Source: Amycolatopsis nalaikhensis
GTDB lineage: Bacteria > Actinomycetota > Actinomycetes > Mycobacteriales > Pseudonocardiaceae
Direction: 5' to 3'
DNA length: 64,000 nt
NCBI RefSeq assembly: GCF_030264295.1
Contig: NZ_CP127173.1
Span: forward strand, 8,563,501 to 8,627,500
Shown piece by piece: positions 8,178-16,187 of the stretch. The notes below the pieces were generated by a model, which saw nothing but the letters and a program-made list of their open reading frames with translations, made no database searches and had not been told where the DNA came from. A program made the translations under genes and the position numbers. The stretch's first letter is position 1; the number at the start of each line of letters is the position of its first letter.

Positions 8178-8769
8178 TCAGCCGATGGTCGTGGTGCCCA
8201 GGGTGGCGTCCTGGTCCGGCGGGTCGAGCGCCAGCTCGACGTCGAACTCGCCGAGGCTCGAGTCGGTGGCCACGTGCGTGGTCGCCGCGGCGTCGACGCT
8301 GCTGGTCGCCTCGCCCGCCGGGGTGCCGGCCGGGATGGTGAAGTCGACCTGGCCCTGCGCGGTGAACTTCAGCGTGCCCTCGGCGGGCACCGGCGTCTCC
8401 GGGATCGGGAAGCTCGACCGGGATGGCCACCGACTGGCCGCTGATCGCGACGTTCACCTTGGACTCGATGGTGCCCGAGATCTTGGTGGCCCCGACCAGG
8501 CGCAGGCCGTCGCCGGCGGCCTGCCCGGCGTCGACGTCGAGGCTGAAGGGCACCGAAACCGGCTCGCCCGCCGTGGCCGTCGCGGGGATGTCGGCCTTCA
8601 CCACGACGCTGACCGTCTGGTCGCCGATGAGCGGGAACCCGCCCTTGTAGGTGAGCGTTTTCTCGGCCGCGGCGGCCGGTCCCGCGGAAACCACGGCGAG
8701 CGCGCCCGCCACCACGGCGGCCAGCGCCATTCCCAGGAATCGCTTTTTCCGGACAAGGGTTTCCGTCAT
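8178..8769 (-). pseudogene. DUF6801-like secreted protein, interrupted by a frameshift
   Basis: ATG 8769 with AAGGA upstream opens a signal peptide (MTETLVRKKRFLGMALAAVV, then SAGPAAAAEK) and a mature domain starting KTLTYKGGFPLIGDQTVSVV, typical of the DUF6801-like beta-rich secreted proteins of actinomycetes. The frame is good to PVELPDPGD. It then has to switch near 8400-8412 to the frame reading IPETPVPAEGTLKFTAQG and ending DATLGTTTIG. Deleting one G restores a 196-residue protein (592 bases, one more than a multiple of three). I see no slippery site, so this is a true one-base insertion or a sequencing error. Function of the family is unknown; the neighbours are other secreted proteins. 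Confidence 0.65.
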
Positions 8770-8998
8770 GTCGGTCCTTTCGTCGTCGAATGGCGATTCG
8801 GATACTAGGTGGAAACTCTCCAACCGGCCATTGTGCGTTTTTGTTTCCCGGTTTTTTGTCATGCCGAGCCGAGGTATTCGTTCGCGTATTTGTCACGCAC
8901 CGGCGAGAGCGGCGGTGTAGTGCCGGTGTAGCGGCGCCGAGCAAGGTCGTCCCGTCGATGCCGGGCCGATCGGGCCCGGCCCACTGAGGGAGACACCC

Positions 8999-9508
8999 AT
9001 GCGCACGATCTACCAGGCGGCCGCGCTCTCGGCCGCCCTGCTCTTCGGCGGCGCGACCGTCGCCTCCGCCGCGACCGCCCCGCCGTCGGAGGTGTACTCG
9101 GAGGTCACCGCCGCCGACATCGCCGACCCGGGCGCGGTGATCACCGACTCGGCCGCCGACCTGACCGCCGCGCGGACGGCCAACCAGGCGATCGCCTGGT
9201 TCTCCAGCCGCAACGGCAGCACGGCCTACCAGGGCTACTGCGAGCGCGCGGTGCGCCTGGCCTGGAACCGCACGACCCACCACGCGAGCGCGATCGAGCA
9301 CTGGCGCTCCTCCGACGGCGCCCGCCACACGACGGGCACGCCGCCGCGCGGCGCGTTCGTGTTCTGGAACATCTCCGCGTACGGCCACGTCGGCATCGCC
9401 GACGGCAACGGCGGGGTCTGGGCGACGAGCGTGAACGGCGCGATCGGCCACGCCCGCCAGGGCTACTTCAGCCACTACCTGGGCTGGAAGCCGGGCAACA
9501 GCAACTGA
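8999..9508 (+). CDS. Secreted NlpC/P60- or CHAP-like peptidoglycan hydrolase
   Basis: A 169-residue secreted protein with ATG 8999 and GAGGGAG upstream. Signal peptide MRTIYQAAALSAALLFGGAT ends near ATVASAATA. The C-terminal 100 residues look like a small papain-fold cell-wall hydrolase: Cys in YQGYCERAVRLAWN, then PPRGAFVFWNISAYGHVGIA with the catalytic His, then a GGVWATSVNG strand. The fold assignment comes from this Cys ... GxVxFW ... GHVGIA order. It may cut cell-wall peptides or be a secreted amidase. It converges on the AfsR-type gene with a strong shared hairpin between. Confidence 0.65.
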   Translation: MRTIYQAAALSAALLFGGATVASAATAPPSEVYSEVTAADIADPGAVITDSAADLTAARTANQAIAWFSSRNGSTAYQGYCERAVRLAWNRTTHHASAIEHWRSSDGARHTTGTPPRGAFVFWNISAYGHVGIADGNGGVWATSVNGAIGHARQGYFSHYLGWKPGNSN

Positions 9509-9516
9509 CCGGGCCG

Positions 9517-9548
9517 GGCCGCCGGGCACGGGTGGGTGCCCGGCGGCC
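9517..9548. terminator. Bidirectional hairpin terminator
   Basis: A perfect 13-bp stem (GGCCGCCGGGCAC with its complement, 9517-9529 and 9536-9548) with a six-base loop lies between the convergent secreted-hydrolase and AfsR-type genes. No U-tract is present, as is common in actinomycetes. Confidence 0.7.
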
Positions 9549-9564
9549 GCCTCGCGCGACGACG

Positions 9565-12345
9565 TCAGCCGCGCGCCGCGGCCGATGGGCTGCGCCGGCG
9601 TTGCGCCTGCTCCAGCAGCTCCAGGCCGGTCTTTTCGCCCTGCCGGTTGCCGGTTTCCCGGAACACCCGCAGCGCCCGGTCGCAGACCCCGCGCGCTTGC
9701 ACCGGTTCGCCCGCCGCCAGCAGCGTCTGGCCGATGCCGAGCAACGCGTACGCGCTGCACCGCTCGTCGTCGAGGCCCTCGAGGATGCTCAGCGCCAGCC
9801 GCAGGCACGTCAGCGACTCCGGCAGCTGCCCGGTGTCCCGGTGCAAGGTGCCCAGTTCGGTCAGCACCTTCGCTTCCCGGTGCGGGTCCTCGATTTCCCG
9901 CGCCAGCTCGCGCGCTCGACTCAGCCACGTCTCCGCCTCGCCGAACTCCCCCAGCAACGCGTAGGTCGAGCCCAGCGAGTTGCGCATCTGCGCGACACCG
10001 CTGTGGTCACCCGCGCGGCCGAGGCCGTCGAGGGCCCGGCGGTAGAACCCGAGCGCGTCGCGCGGCCGGTCGCGGACCCGCGCGACGGTCCCCAGCCCGG
10101 CCACCGCCAGCGCCTCGCCGCGGACGTCGCCGAGGTCGGCGAACAACGCCGCCGAGCGTTCCATGTCGGCCACCGCCGCCGCGTATTCGTCGTGGTAGAG
10201 CCGGACTTGGCCGAGGCCGCGGTGCAGCACGGCCGCGCCCGCGCGGTCGCCCGCCGCCTCCGCCGCCGCGAGCGCCGTGAGGTGGCCGCGCCGCCAGTCG
10301 TCGTAGAGCCCGCGCAGGTCGTAGAACGGGACGGCGGCCGCGGTCAGCTGCCAGGCCAGCTCGGCCAGGCCCGCGTCGGCGGCGAGCGGGACCGCGGCCG
10401 CCAGCAGCCGCCGTTCCGCGGTGAACCAGCCGAGCGGGTCGGCGACCAGCCGGGTCAGCCCGGGTGGCAGCGGCGCCCCGAGCGCGGGCCCGGTCATCGC
10501 CCCGAACGCGGGTGGCAGACCCGCCGCGGCGGCTTTCGCCAACGCCAGCAACACCGACAGCACGCGGGCCAGGGTCTCCCGCCGCGTCGCGAGCGGCTCG
10601 GCGCCCAGCAGCTCCGCCGCGTAGCAGCGCAGCAGGTCGTGCAGCCGGTACCGCGGGTGGCCGCCGGAATCCAGGCCCGCCAAGGAAACCAGGTTCGCGT
10701 CGACGAGCACGTCGAGCACCTCGTGCGCCCCACCGCGGTCCAGCAGCGCGTCGACCACCCAGCTCGGGAAGTCCTGCGCGCCCAGTACCGCGGAGCGGCA
10801 GAACGCCGTCCTCGCCGAGGCGGGCAGCTGACGCAGGCTCAGCTCGAAGCTGGGCCGGACGCCGAGATCGCCGACGCGCAGCTCGCTCAGCCGGCTCGAC
10901 TCGTCGGCGAGCCGGTCGTGCAGCGTGCGCAGGCTCCACGCCTGCCGCCCGGCCAGCCGCGCCCCGGCGATCCGGATCGCCAGCGGCAAGTACCCGCAGC
11001 AGCGCACGATGGCCGCGGCCTCCGCCGGTTCCCCGACGACGCGGTCCGCGCCCGCGACCCCGGCCAGCAGCCGCAAGGCGTCCGTCTCGCCGAACACCGG
11101 CAGCTCGACGTGCTTCGCGCCGGCCAGGTCGGGCAGCCTGCCGCGGGTCGTCACCAGCACCGCGCACCCGGCGTCGCCCGGCAGCAGCGGCCGGACCTGC
11201 GACGCGCTCGCGGCGTCGTCGAGCACCAGCAGCACGCGGCGGCCGGCCAGGCGGGACCGGAGGAGCGCTGCCCGCTGGTCCAGCCCGGCGGGCACGGCGT
11301 TCCCGGTGACGCCCAGCGCGTGCAGGAAGTCGGCGAGCACCTCGGCCGGGTCGCGCGGGGCGCCGGTCCCGGCGAGGTCGACGTACAGCTGGCCGTCGGG
11401 GAATTCGTCCGCGAGCCGGTGGGCGACGTGCATGGCCAGCGCCGACTTGCCGGTGCCCGGCGCGCCGGTGAGCACGACCGGCGCCGGGCCCAGTGCGGCC
11501 GCCAGCTCCCGGACGTGGTCCTCGCGGCCGGTGAAGTCGGGCAGGTCGGCGGGCAGCTGCCGCAGCGGCGCCGGGACGGCGACCGGTGACGGCCCGGGAA
11601 GCGGCTCCCCGGCCAGGATCGCGGCCTGCAGGGCCCGCAGTTCCGGCCCCGGTTCGACGCCGAGCTCGGTGACCAGCCGCTCGCGGGCCGTCGAATACGC
11701 CTGCAGTGCCTCGGCCCGGCGGCCCGCGCCGGTGAGCGCGAGCAGGTACTGCTGCCAAAGCCGTTCGCGGTAGGGGTGTTCGGCCAGGAGCACGGTCAGC
11801 TCGGCGATCGCGGTGTCGTGGCGGCCCAGGAGCACTTGCAGCGCAAGGCGTTCCTCGACGGCGGCGAGCCGGTTGTCGACGAGCCGCCCGAGCTCGGCGT
11901 CCCAGGCGGGCGCGGTCGGCAGGTCCTCCAGGGGATCACCGAGCCACATCGCTTCCGCTTCGGCCAGCAGTGTCAAGGCTTTCTCGGGCGAGCCGTCCTT
12001 CGCCGCCCGCTCGGCGTCGCCGACGAGCCGGGTGAAGCGGTGCGCGTCGACGTCGCCGGGGTCGACCGCCAGCGAGTACCCCGCGCCGTGCGTGCGGAGG
12101 GCGGCCCCGTCCGGCAGCAGCCGGCGCAGCCGCCACACGTACGTCTGCAGGTTGGCCGTGGCGGACGTCGGCGGGTCGGCCGGCCAGATCGTGTCGACCA
12201 GCTGGCCGGGCGGGACCATGCGGTTCGCGTTGAGCAGCAGGTGCGCCAGCAGAACCCGCTGCTTGGTCCCGCCCAGTGGCAGCGGACGGCCGCCGACCGT
12301 CACCGTCAGCGGTCCGAGCAGGTGAAACCGCACCTCAGGTCCCAT
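9565..12345 (-). CDS. AfsR/SARP family regulator with NB-ARC and TPR domains
   Basis: A 926-residue three-part regulator. Residues 1-95 are the OmpR-like DNA-binding domain (VRFHLLGPLTVTVGGRPLPL then KQRVLLAHLLL), 100-245 the BTAD domain (EPGPELRALQAAIL at its end), about 265-560 an NB-ARC NTPase with P-loop GAPGTGKS (Lys300) and Walker B RVLLVLDDAA, then YLPLAIRIAGARLAG. Residues 650-910 hold tetratricopeptide repeats (GLGTVARVRDRPRDALGFYR, NSLGSTYALLGEFGEAETWL). Such proteins activate antibiotic or developmental genes in response to phosphorylation or ligand binding. No biosynthetic cluster is next to it; the divergent neighbour is a secreted trypsin-like protease, which may be one target (inference). 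Confidence 0.92.
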   Translation of the reverse strand: MGPEVRFHLLGPLTVTVGGRPLPLGGTKQRVLLAHLLLNANRMVPPGQLVDTIWPADPPTSATANLQTYVWRLRRLLPDGAALRTHGAGYSLAVDPGDVDAHRFTRLVGDAERAAKDGSPEKALTLLAEAEAMWLGDPLEDLPTAPAWDAELGRLVDNRLAAVEERLALQVLLGRHDTAIAELTVLLAEHPYRERLWQQYLLALTGAGRRAEALQAYSTARERLVTELGVEPGPELRALQAAILAGEPLPGPSPVAVPAPLRQLPADLPDFTGREDHVRELAAALGPAPVVLTGAPGTGKSALAMHVAHRLADEFPDGQLYVDLAGTGAPRDPAEVLADFLHALGVTGNAVPAGLDQRAALLRSRLAGRRVLLVLDDAASASQVRPLLPGDAGCAVLVTTRGRLPDLAGAKHVELPVFGETDALRLLAGVAGADRVVGEPAEAAAIVRCCGYLPLAIRIAGARLAGRQAWSLRTLHDRLADESSRLSELRVGDLGVRPSFELSLRQLPASARTAFCRSAVLGAQDFPSWVVDALLDRGGAHEVLDVLVDANLVSLAGLDSGGHPRYRLHDLLRCYAAELLGAEPLATRRETLARVLSVLLALAKAAAAGLPPAFGAMTGPALGAPLPPGLTRLVADPLGWFTAERRLLAAAVPLAADAGLAELAWQLTAAAVPFYDLRGLYDDWRRGHLTALAAAEAAGDRAGAAVLHRGLGQVRLYHDEYAAAVADMERSAALFADLGDVRGEALAVAGLGTVARVRDRPRDALGFYRRALDGLGRAGDHSGVAQMRNSLGSTYALLGEFGEAETWLSRARELAREIEDPHREAKVLTELGTLHRDTGQLPESLTCLRLALSILEGLDDERCSAYALLGIGQTLLAAGEPVQARGVCDRALRVFRETGNRQGEKTGLELLEQAQRRRSPSAAARG

Positions 12346-12645
12346 CGCGCACCCCGTTCCGGCGGCCGCCCCAGGCGGCGCCCCAGCCGGGCGGACTGTA
12401 TCCGGCGAGACGCGCCGCTTGTGGGTGGTTCGCCGACATTCGGGACACCGGCGCCGCGGACGTCACTCGTTTGCCGAACCGGCCTGATCGCGGGGGTGCG
12501 CCGATCGGCTCACGACGAAAGTCGTGTTTTGGATCAACCGACTATCGGCGGGTTTCGGGGATTCACCCACAGCGGTGACGGTAGGTGGGTCCCTGACCGC
12601 CCGTCACCGCGAGACCCCGGTCCGCGGCAGGAGGTTGATCCTAAA
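12346..12645. other. Divergent intergenic region between AfsR-type and protease genes
   Basis: Three hundred bases without a gene. The only structure I can support is a small hairpin CACGAC-GAAA-GTCGTG followed by TTTT at 12511-12530, which could terminate or attenuate plus-strand transcription. No clear promoter or SARP direct-repeat site was recognised. Confidence 0.4.
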
Positions 12646-13347
12646 GTGCGTATCGCGCGAACCGGCGTAGTCGTCTCCGGTGTGTTGTTCTCGGCCCTGG
12701 CGGCCGCGGCGCCGTCCCTGGCCGCCCAGCCCGCCATCATCGACGGCGGCAACGCCGACTCGCTCCACTCCGCGGCCCGGATGTTCGCCGGTGGCCAGGA
12801 GATCTGCTCGGCGACGATCATCGCGCCGGACTGGGTCCTCACCGCCCGCCACTGCACCCAGGGCGCCGACGGCAAGCCGATCAGCTTCCACGTCGGCGAC
12901 CTCGACCAGACCAAGGGCACCACCGTCAACGCCACCTCCGTGCACGAGGCGCCGGACGCGGACATCGCGCTGGTGCAGATCGACCAGCAGGTCGACACCG
13001 AGTACGCGCCGCTCGGGTCCGAGGGCGACGTCAAGGTCGGCGACCAGGCCGAGGTCTACGGCTGGGGCGCGACCTGCACCGACAAGCCCGAGATCGAGTG
13101 CCAGTCGCAGCTGCTGAAGGTCGCGAAGGTCAGCGTCACCTCGATCGACTGCCCGGACGGCGCGGCCGGGGTTTCGGTGTGCGCGAACCGCGGTGACGGC
13201 ATCACCGCGGGCGGCGACTCCGGCGGCCCGATGTACGCCAACGGCAAGCAGGTCGGCGTCGCGTCCACGAGCGACCGCCAGTCCTACACCGCCTACATCA
13301 ACATCACGAAGTACCGCGACTGGATCTCCTCCACCGCGGGCGTCTGA
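12646..13347 (+). CDS. Secreted trypsin-like serine protease (S1 family)
   Basis: A 233-residue secreted protease. GTG 12646 has AGGAGG upstream (12629-12634) and starts a signal peptide (VRIARTGVVVSGVLFSALAA ... SLAA). The catalytic triad is visible: His69 in LTARHC, Asp106 in DADIALVQID, and Ser192 in GGDSGGP. Cys54 and Cys70 form the usual His-loop disulfide. The N-terminus of the catalytic domain reads IIDGGNA rather than IVGG, and only a few residues separate it from the predicted signal cleavage site, so there is little or no propeptide. It is divergent from the AfsR-type regulator and followed by a strong hairpin. Confidence 0.92.
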   Translation: MRIARTGVVVSGVLFSALAAAAPSLAAQPAIIDGGNADSLHSAARMFAGGQEICSATIIAPDWVLTARHCTQGADGKPISFHVGDLDQTKGTTVNATSVHEAPDADIALVQIDQQVDTEYAPLGSEGDVKVGDQAEVYGWGATCTDKPEIECQSQLLKVAKVSVTSIDCPDGAAGVSVCANRGDGITAGGDSGGPMYANGKQVGVASTSDRQSYTAYINITKYRDWISSTAGV

Positions 13348-13356
13348 GCCCTTCCC

Positions 13357-13399
13357 CACCGCGCCCGCTGTGTCCACTGTGGACACGGCGGGCGCGGTG
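13357..13399 (+). terminator. Strong hairpin terminator after the protease gene
   Basis: A 21-bp near-perfect stem (13357-13377 with 13379-13399, one mismatch) directly after the protease stop. Its apex contains CCACTGTGG, a palindrome that recurs in the window. No U-tract. Confidence 0.75.
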
Positions 13400-13427
13400 G
13401 CGCGGCGGGGAGTAGGGTCCCCGTTCC

Positions 13428-14567
13428 GTGGGTGAAGTCCTCGAAGCGCTCGCCTTGGCCGGGTCGATGACCTGGGAGATCCTGTGGGCCCTGATCCTCG
13501 GGTTCCTGCTGTCGGCCGTCGTGCAGGCGGTCGTGCGCAAGTCCACGATCGTGCGGCTGATGGGCGACGACCGGCCGCGCACGCTCGCCGTGGCGTCGCT
13601 GCTGGGTGCCGCGTCGTCGTCCTGCTCCTACGCCGCGGTCGCGCTGGCCCGCTCGCTCTTCCGGCGCGGCGCGCACTTCACCGCCGCGATGGCCTTCGAG
13701 ATCGGCTCGACCAACCTTGTCGTCGAGCTGGGCATCATCCTGGCCCTGCTGATGGGCTGGCAGTTCACGGCGGCGGAGTTCGTCGGCGGGCCGATCATGA
13801 TCGTGTTCCTCGCCGTGCTGTTCCGCCTCTTCGTCCGCCGGCAGCTGCTGGAGAAGGCCCGCGAGCAGGCCGAAAAGGGTGTCGCCGGGTCGATGGAGGG
13901 CCACGCGGCGATGGACATGTCCGTGCAGGGCCCGGGGACGTTCCGGCAGCGGCTGTTCTCGGCCGACGGGTTCACCTCGGTGGCGCACGTGTTCGTCATG
14001 GAGTGGGCGGCGATCCTGCGCGACCTGGTGATCGGGCTGCTGATCGCGGGCGCGGTCGGCGCGTGGGTGCCCGAGTCGTGGTGGCGGGCGTTGTTCTTCA
14101 CCGACCACCCGGTCGCGTCGGCGGTGTGGGGCCCGATCATCGGCCCGGTGGTGGCGATCCTGGCGTTCGTCTGCTCGATCGGCAACGTGCCGCTCGCCGC
14201 GGTGCTGTGGAACGGCGGCATCAGCTTCGGCGGCGTCGTGTCCTTCATCTTCGCCGACCTGCTGATCCTGCCGATCCTGAACATCTACCGGAAGTACTAC
14301 GGCGTCCGCATGACGCTGGTGCTGCTCGGCACGTTCTACGCCGCGATGGTCGGCGCGGGGTACGTCGTGGAACTGCTCTTCGGCACCGCGGGCCTGATCC
14401 CGGCCGAGCGCTCGGCGACGGTGATGCGGGAAGGCGTGTCGTGGAACTACACGACGTGGCTGAACATCGCGTTCCTGCTCCTCGCGGCGGCGTTGGTGAC
14501 GCGCTTCGTCCGCACCGGCGGTGTCGGCATGCTCCGCATGATGGGCGGCTCGCCCGACCGTGCCTAG
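13428..14567 (+). CDS. Permease of the ArsP_1/DUF318 family
   Basis: A 379-residue membrane protein with about eight hydrophobic segments in two repeats. The first half has the family signature GAASSSCSYAAVALARSLFR followed by FTAAMAFEIGSTNLVVELGI; the second has AFVCSIGNVPLAAVLWNGG and FIFADLLILPILNIYRKYYG. Members such as ArsP export trivalent organoarsenicals; others are uncharacterised. A loop of about 60 residues with EGHAAMDMSVQGPG separates the halves and could be a cytosolic sensor or metal site (inference). GTG 13428 is the first plausible start and its Shine-Dalgarno is weak. The ArsR-type gene converges with it, sharing CTAG at the stops. Confidence 0.82.
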   Translation: MGEVLEALALAGSMTWEILWALILGFLLSAVVQAVVRKSTIVRLMGDDRPRTLAVASLLGAASSSCSYAAVALARSLFRRGAHFTAAMAFEIGSTNLVVELGIILALLMGWQFTAAEFVGGPIMIVFLAVLFRLFVRRQLLEKAREQAEKGVAGSMEGHAAMDMSVQGPGTFRQRLFSADGFTSVAHVFVMEWAAILRDLVIGLLIAGAVGAWVPESWWRALFFTDHPVASAVWGPIIGPVVAILAFVCSIGNVPLAAVLWNGGISFGGVVSFIFADLLILPILNIYRKYYGVRMTLVLLGTFYAAMVGAGYVVELLFGTAGLIPAERSATVMREGVSWNYTTWLNIAFLLLAAALVTRFVRTGGVGMLRMMGGSPDRA

Positions 14568-14917
14568 CCTTCCCGGGGCCGGGCGGCGACCGGCGCCGTC
14601 CGCAGGTCACCGAGCAGCTCGATCTGGCCGCTGAGCACCTCGGTCAGGATCTTCCTGGCCACCGCGAGCAGCTCGGCGACGTCGGCGCTGGTCAGCGAGT
14701 AGTGGACGGCCGAGCCTTCCTTGCGGGTGGCGACCAGCCCGGCCCGGCGCAGCACGGCGAGGTGCTGGGACAGGTTCGCCGGTTCGATCCCGATCTCCGG
14801 CAGCAGCTCCGAGACGGCGTGCTCCCGTTCGCTGAGCAGCTCCAGGATCCGGATCCGGGCCGGGTGCCCGAGCGTCTTGAAGAACTCGGCCTTGACCTGG
14901 TACAGCGGCCTGCTCAC
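14564..14917 (-). CDS. ArsR family transcriptional regulator
   Basis: A 117-residue winged helix-turn-helix protein. GTG 14917 follows GGGAGGGG and gives an N-terminus (VSRPLYQVKAEFFKTLGHPA) that fits the family. The recognition region reads EIGIEPANLSQHLAVLRRAG, followed by a wing VATRKEGSAVHYSL. The cysteine motif of classical arsenic sensors (ELCVCDL in helix 3) is absent, as are other obvious metal cysteines, so the ligand may differ or be held at another site. It converges on the ArsP-type permease and may regulate it or the divergent pair at 15010 and 15326. Confidence 0.9.
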   Translation of the reverse strand: MSRPLYQVKAEFFKTLGHPARIRILELLSEREHAVSELLPEIGIEPANLSQHLAVLRRAGLVATRKEGSAVHYSLTSADVAELLAVARKILTEVLSGQIELLGDLRTAPVAARPREG

Positions 14918-15009
14918 GGGCGCCCCTCCCCGCCGTGCCGTCCGATGGTGCGCATGCGCTGATCCTGCCGTGTCCCCCGGCCGGCCGCGCGGCCCGCTCC
15001 CCGGCGGGC

Positions 15010-15216
15010 TCAGGCCGAGCACTGCCGCGGGATCGCGACGTCGAGGTCGACCCACGTCGTCGCGTCGATCCCGTGGCGGCGGGCGAGGTCGAACAGCTCC
15101 TCGAGCCGGGCGGCGTGCAGGTCGCAGGCGTAGTCTTCGCCGCCTTCCCGCGCCGCGGCGAGCTCGGTGTAGACGACGCCGACGCGGCCCCGCAAGGTCT
15201 TCTCGAATTCCTTCAC
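15010..15216 (-). CDS. Small hypothetical protein, 68 residues
   Basis: A short gene with GTG 15216 and GGGAGGG about nine bases upstream. The product (VKEFEKTLRGRVGVVYTELA ... ATTWVDLDVAIPRQCSA) is soluble and charged, with two Cys (YACDLH and the C-terminal QCSA). No family recognised. It lies 92 bases upstream of the ArsR-type gene on the same strand and may be its operon partner. The palindrome at 15250-15265 lies just upstream. Confidence 0.6.
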   Translation of the reverse strand: MKEFEKTLRGRVGVVYTELAAAREGGEDYACDLHAARLEELFDLARRHGIDATTWVDLDVAIPRQCSA

Positions 15217-15249
15217 GGCCGATCACCCTCCCGCCGCAGCCCTACGGAC

Positions 15250-15265
15250 TTGCTAACATTCGCAA
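15250..15265. promoter_or_regulatory. Imperfect palindrome in a divergent promoter region
   Basis: TTGCTAACATTCGCAA has symmetric ends (TTGC ... GCAA) and inner AA/TT. It sits in the 109-base region between the divergent genes starting at 15216 and 15326 and is a candidate ArsR-type operator. Confidence 0.4.
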
Positions 15266-15325
15266 TTGCTGAAGAGCTTACACCGACGGGCCGCCGGCCT
15301 CTGCCCCAGGAGAAAGGGTGCCGCT

Positions 15326-16054
15326 GTGACCGAGTTCGTCCTCGCGGTCGCGGGTCACCGGGCCGCCCGGGTCCACGAGACCGCCCGGCTGCTCACCGCC
15401 TTCACCGCACTCGAGGCCGTCGCCGTCCCGGTGCCGCCGGACCCGGCCGGGCTGACTGCGGCCGTCCGGGCGCTGGCGGCGGACGCGGTGTTCCTCACCG
15501 GAACCGACCGCGACCAGGCCCGCGCGACCCAGCTCGCCCTGGCCGGGGAAGTCTCGGTGCTCACCGAGGAGGACACGCTCGCGATCGCGATCGCGGCGGC
15601 GGTCCGGGTCGCGCTCCACCGGCGTGACCGGACCCCGGCCGACGCCCGGGTGCTCATCGCCGGGCCGTCCGCCGCGCCCCTGCTCGTCCCCGTGCTGGTC
15701 GCCGCGGGCACGGCCGACATCATGCTGTGGCACCCGGCCGACGCGGCGGCGTTCCCGCTGACCCGGGTCGCCCGTGACGTGGACGTCGTGGTCGACCTGC
15801 TGGGCGGCCACGATCCCGGCCCGGGCCCGGCGGTGGTGACACCCGGCGACCCGGTCGCGCCGCTGCTGGCGCTGCCGGGGCTGCTGCGGGCCGGGCTGCC
15901 CGCAGCAGATCTGCAGGCCCACCTCGACGTGCATGCGGCCTGCGCCCATGCGCTGGCCAGTCTCACCCCGATCGACCGGCTGCTGCCGGACCCGGGCGAT
16001 CCCGACCTGGCCACCCGAGTCGCCGACGCCGTCGCCGAAACCCAGCGTCGCTAG
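15326..16054 (+). CDS. Unknown alpha/beta protein, weak Rossmann-like features
   Basis: A 242-residue soluble protein with GTG 15326 (VTEFVLAVAGHRAARVHETA). The middle reads as an alternating strand-helix region (DARVLIAGPSAAPLLVPVLV, ADIMLWHPADAAAF, RDVDVVVDLLGG) that resembles the NAD-binding half of malic enzymes, but I cannot see a proper GxGxxG motif, so this is only a hint. The N-terminal part (DAVFLTGTDRDQARATQLAL, VSVLTEEDTLAIAI) also looks like a degenerate enzyme domain. It is divergent from the 68-residue gene. Possibly an inactive paralog of a central-metabolism enzyme (inference). Confidence 0.5.
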   Translation: MTEFVLAVAGHRAARVHETARLLTAFTALEAVAVPVPPDPAGLTAAVRALAADAVFLTGTDRDQARATQLALAGEVSVLTEEDTLAIAIAAAVRVALHRRDRTPADARVLIAGPSAAPLLVPVLVAAGTADIMLWHPADAAAFPLTRVARDVDVVVDLLGGHDPGPGPAVVTPGDPVAPLLALPGLLRAGLPAADLQAHLDVHAACAHALASLTPIDRLLPDPGDPDLATRVADAVAETQRR

Positions 16055-16150
16055 ATCCGCAGGCCTGCCGAGCCCGATCTCGCCACCCGGGCCCGCCGGA
16101 GATCCCCAAACCGTGCACGCGGCCTGCGTCCACGCACTCGCCGGGCAACC

Positions 16151-16187
16151 TTGCCTTTCCGGCGAGAGTGAGTGTACAGTCACTCAC
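16151..16187 (+). promoter_or_regulatory. TetR gene promoter with overlapping operator
   Basis: TTGCCT (16151-16156), an 18-base spacer and TACAGT (16175-16180) put the transcription start at about 16187, directly before ATG 16188, so the mRNA is probably leaderless. The palindrome GTGAGTGTACAGTCAC (16168-16183) covers the -10 element and matches the site at 16795-16816. Confidence 0.65.

Noticed and set aside
8178..8769. Programmed ribosomal frameshifting
   Set aside because: No slippery heptamer or downstream structure was visible; a simple one-base insertion explains it.
9532..11589. A long plus-strand open frame across the AfsR-type gene
   Set aside because: Low-complexity Arg/Gln/Pro protein, a shadow of the AfsR-type coding strand.
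9565..12345. AfsR-type gene as the pathway regulator of an antibiotic cluster
   Set aside because: No polyketide, peptide synthetase or other biosynthetic genes occur in the window.
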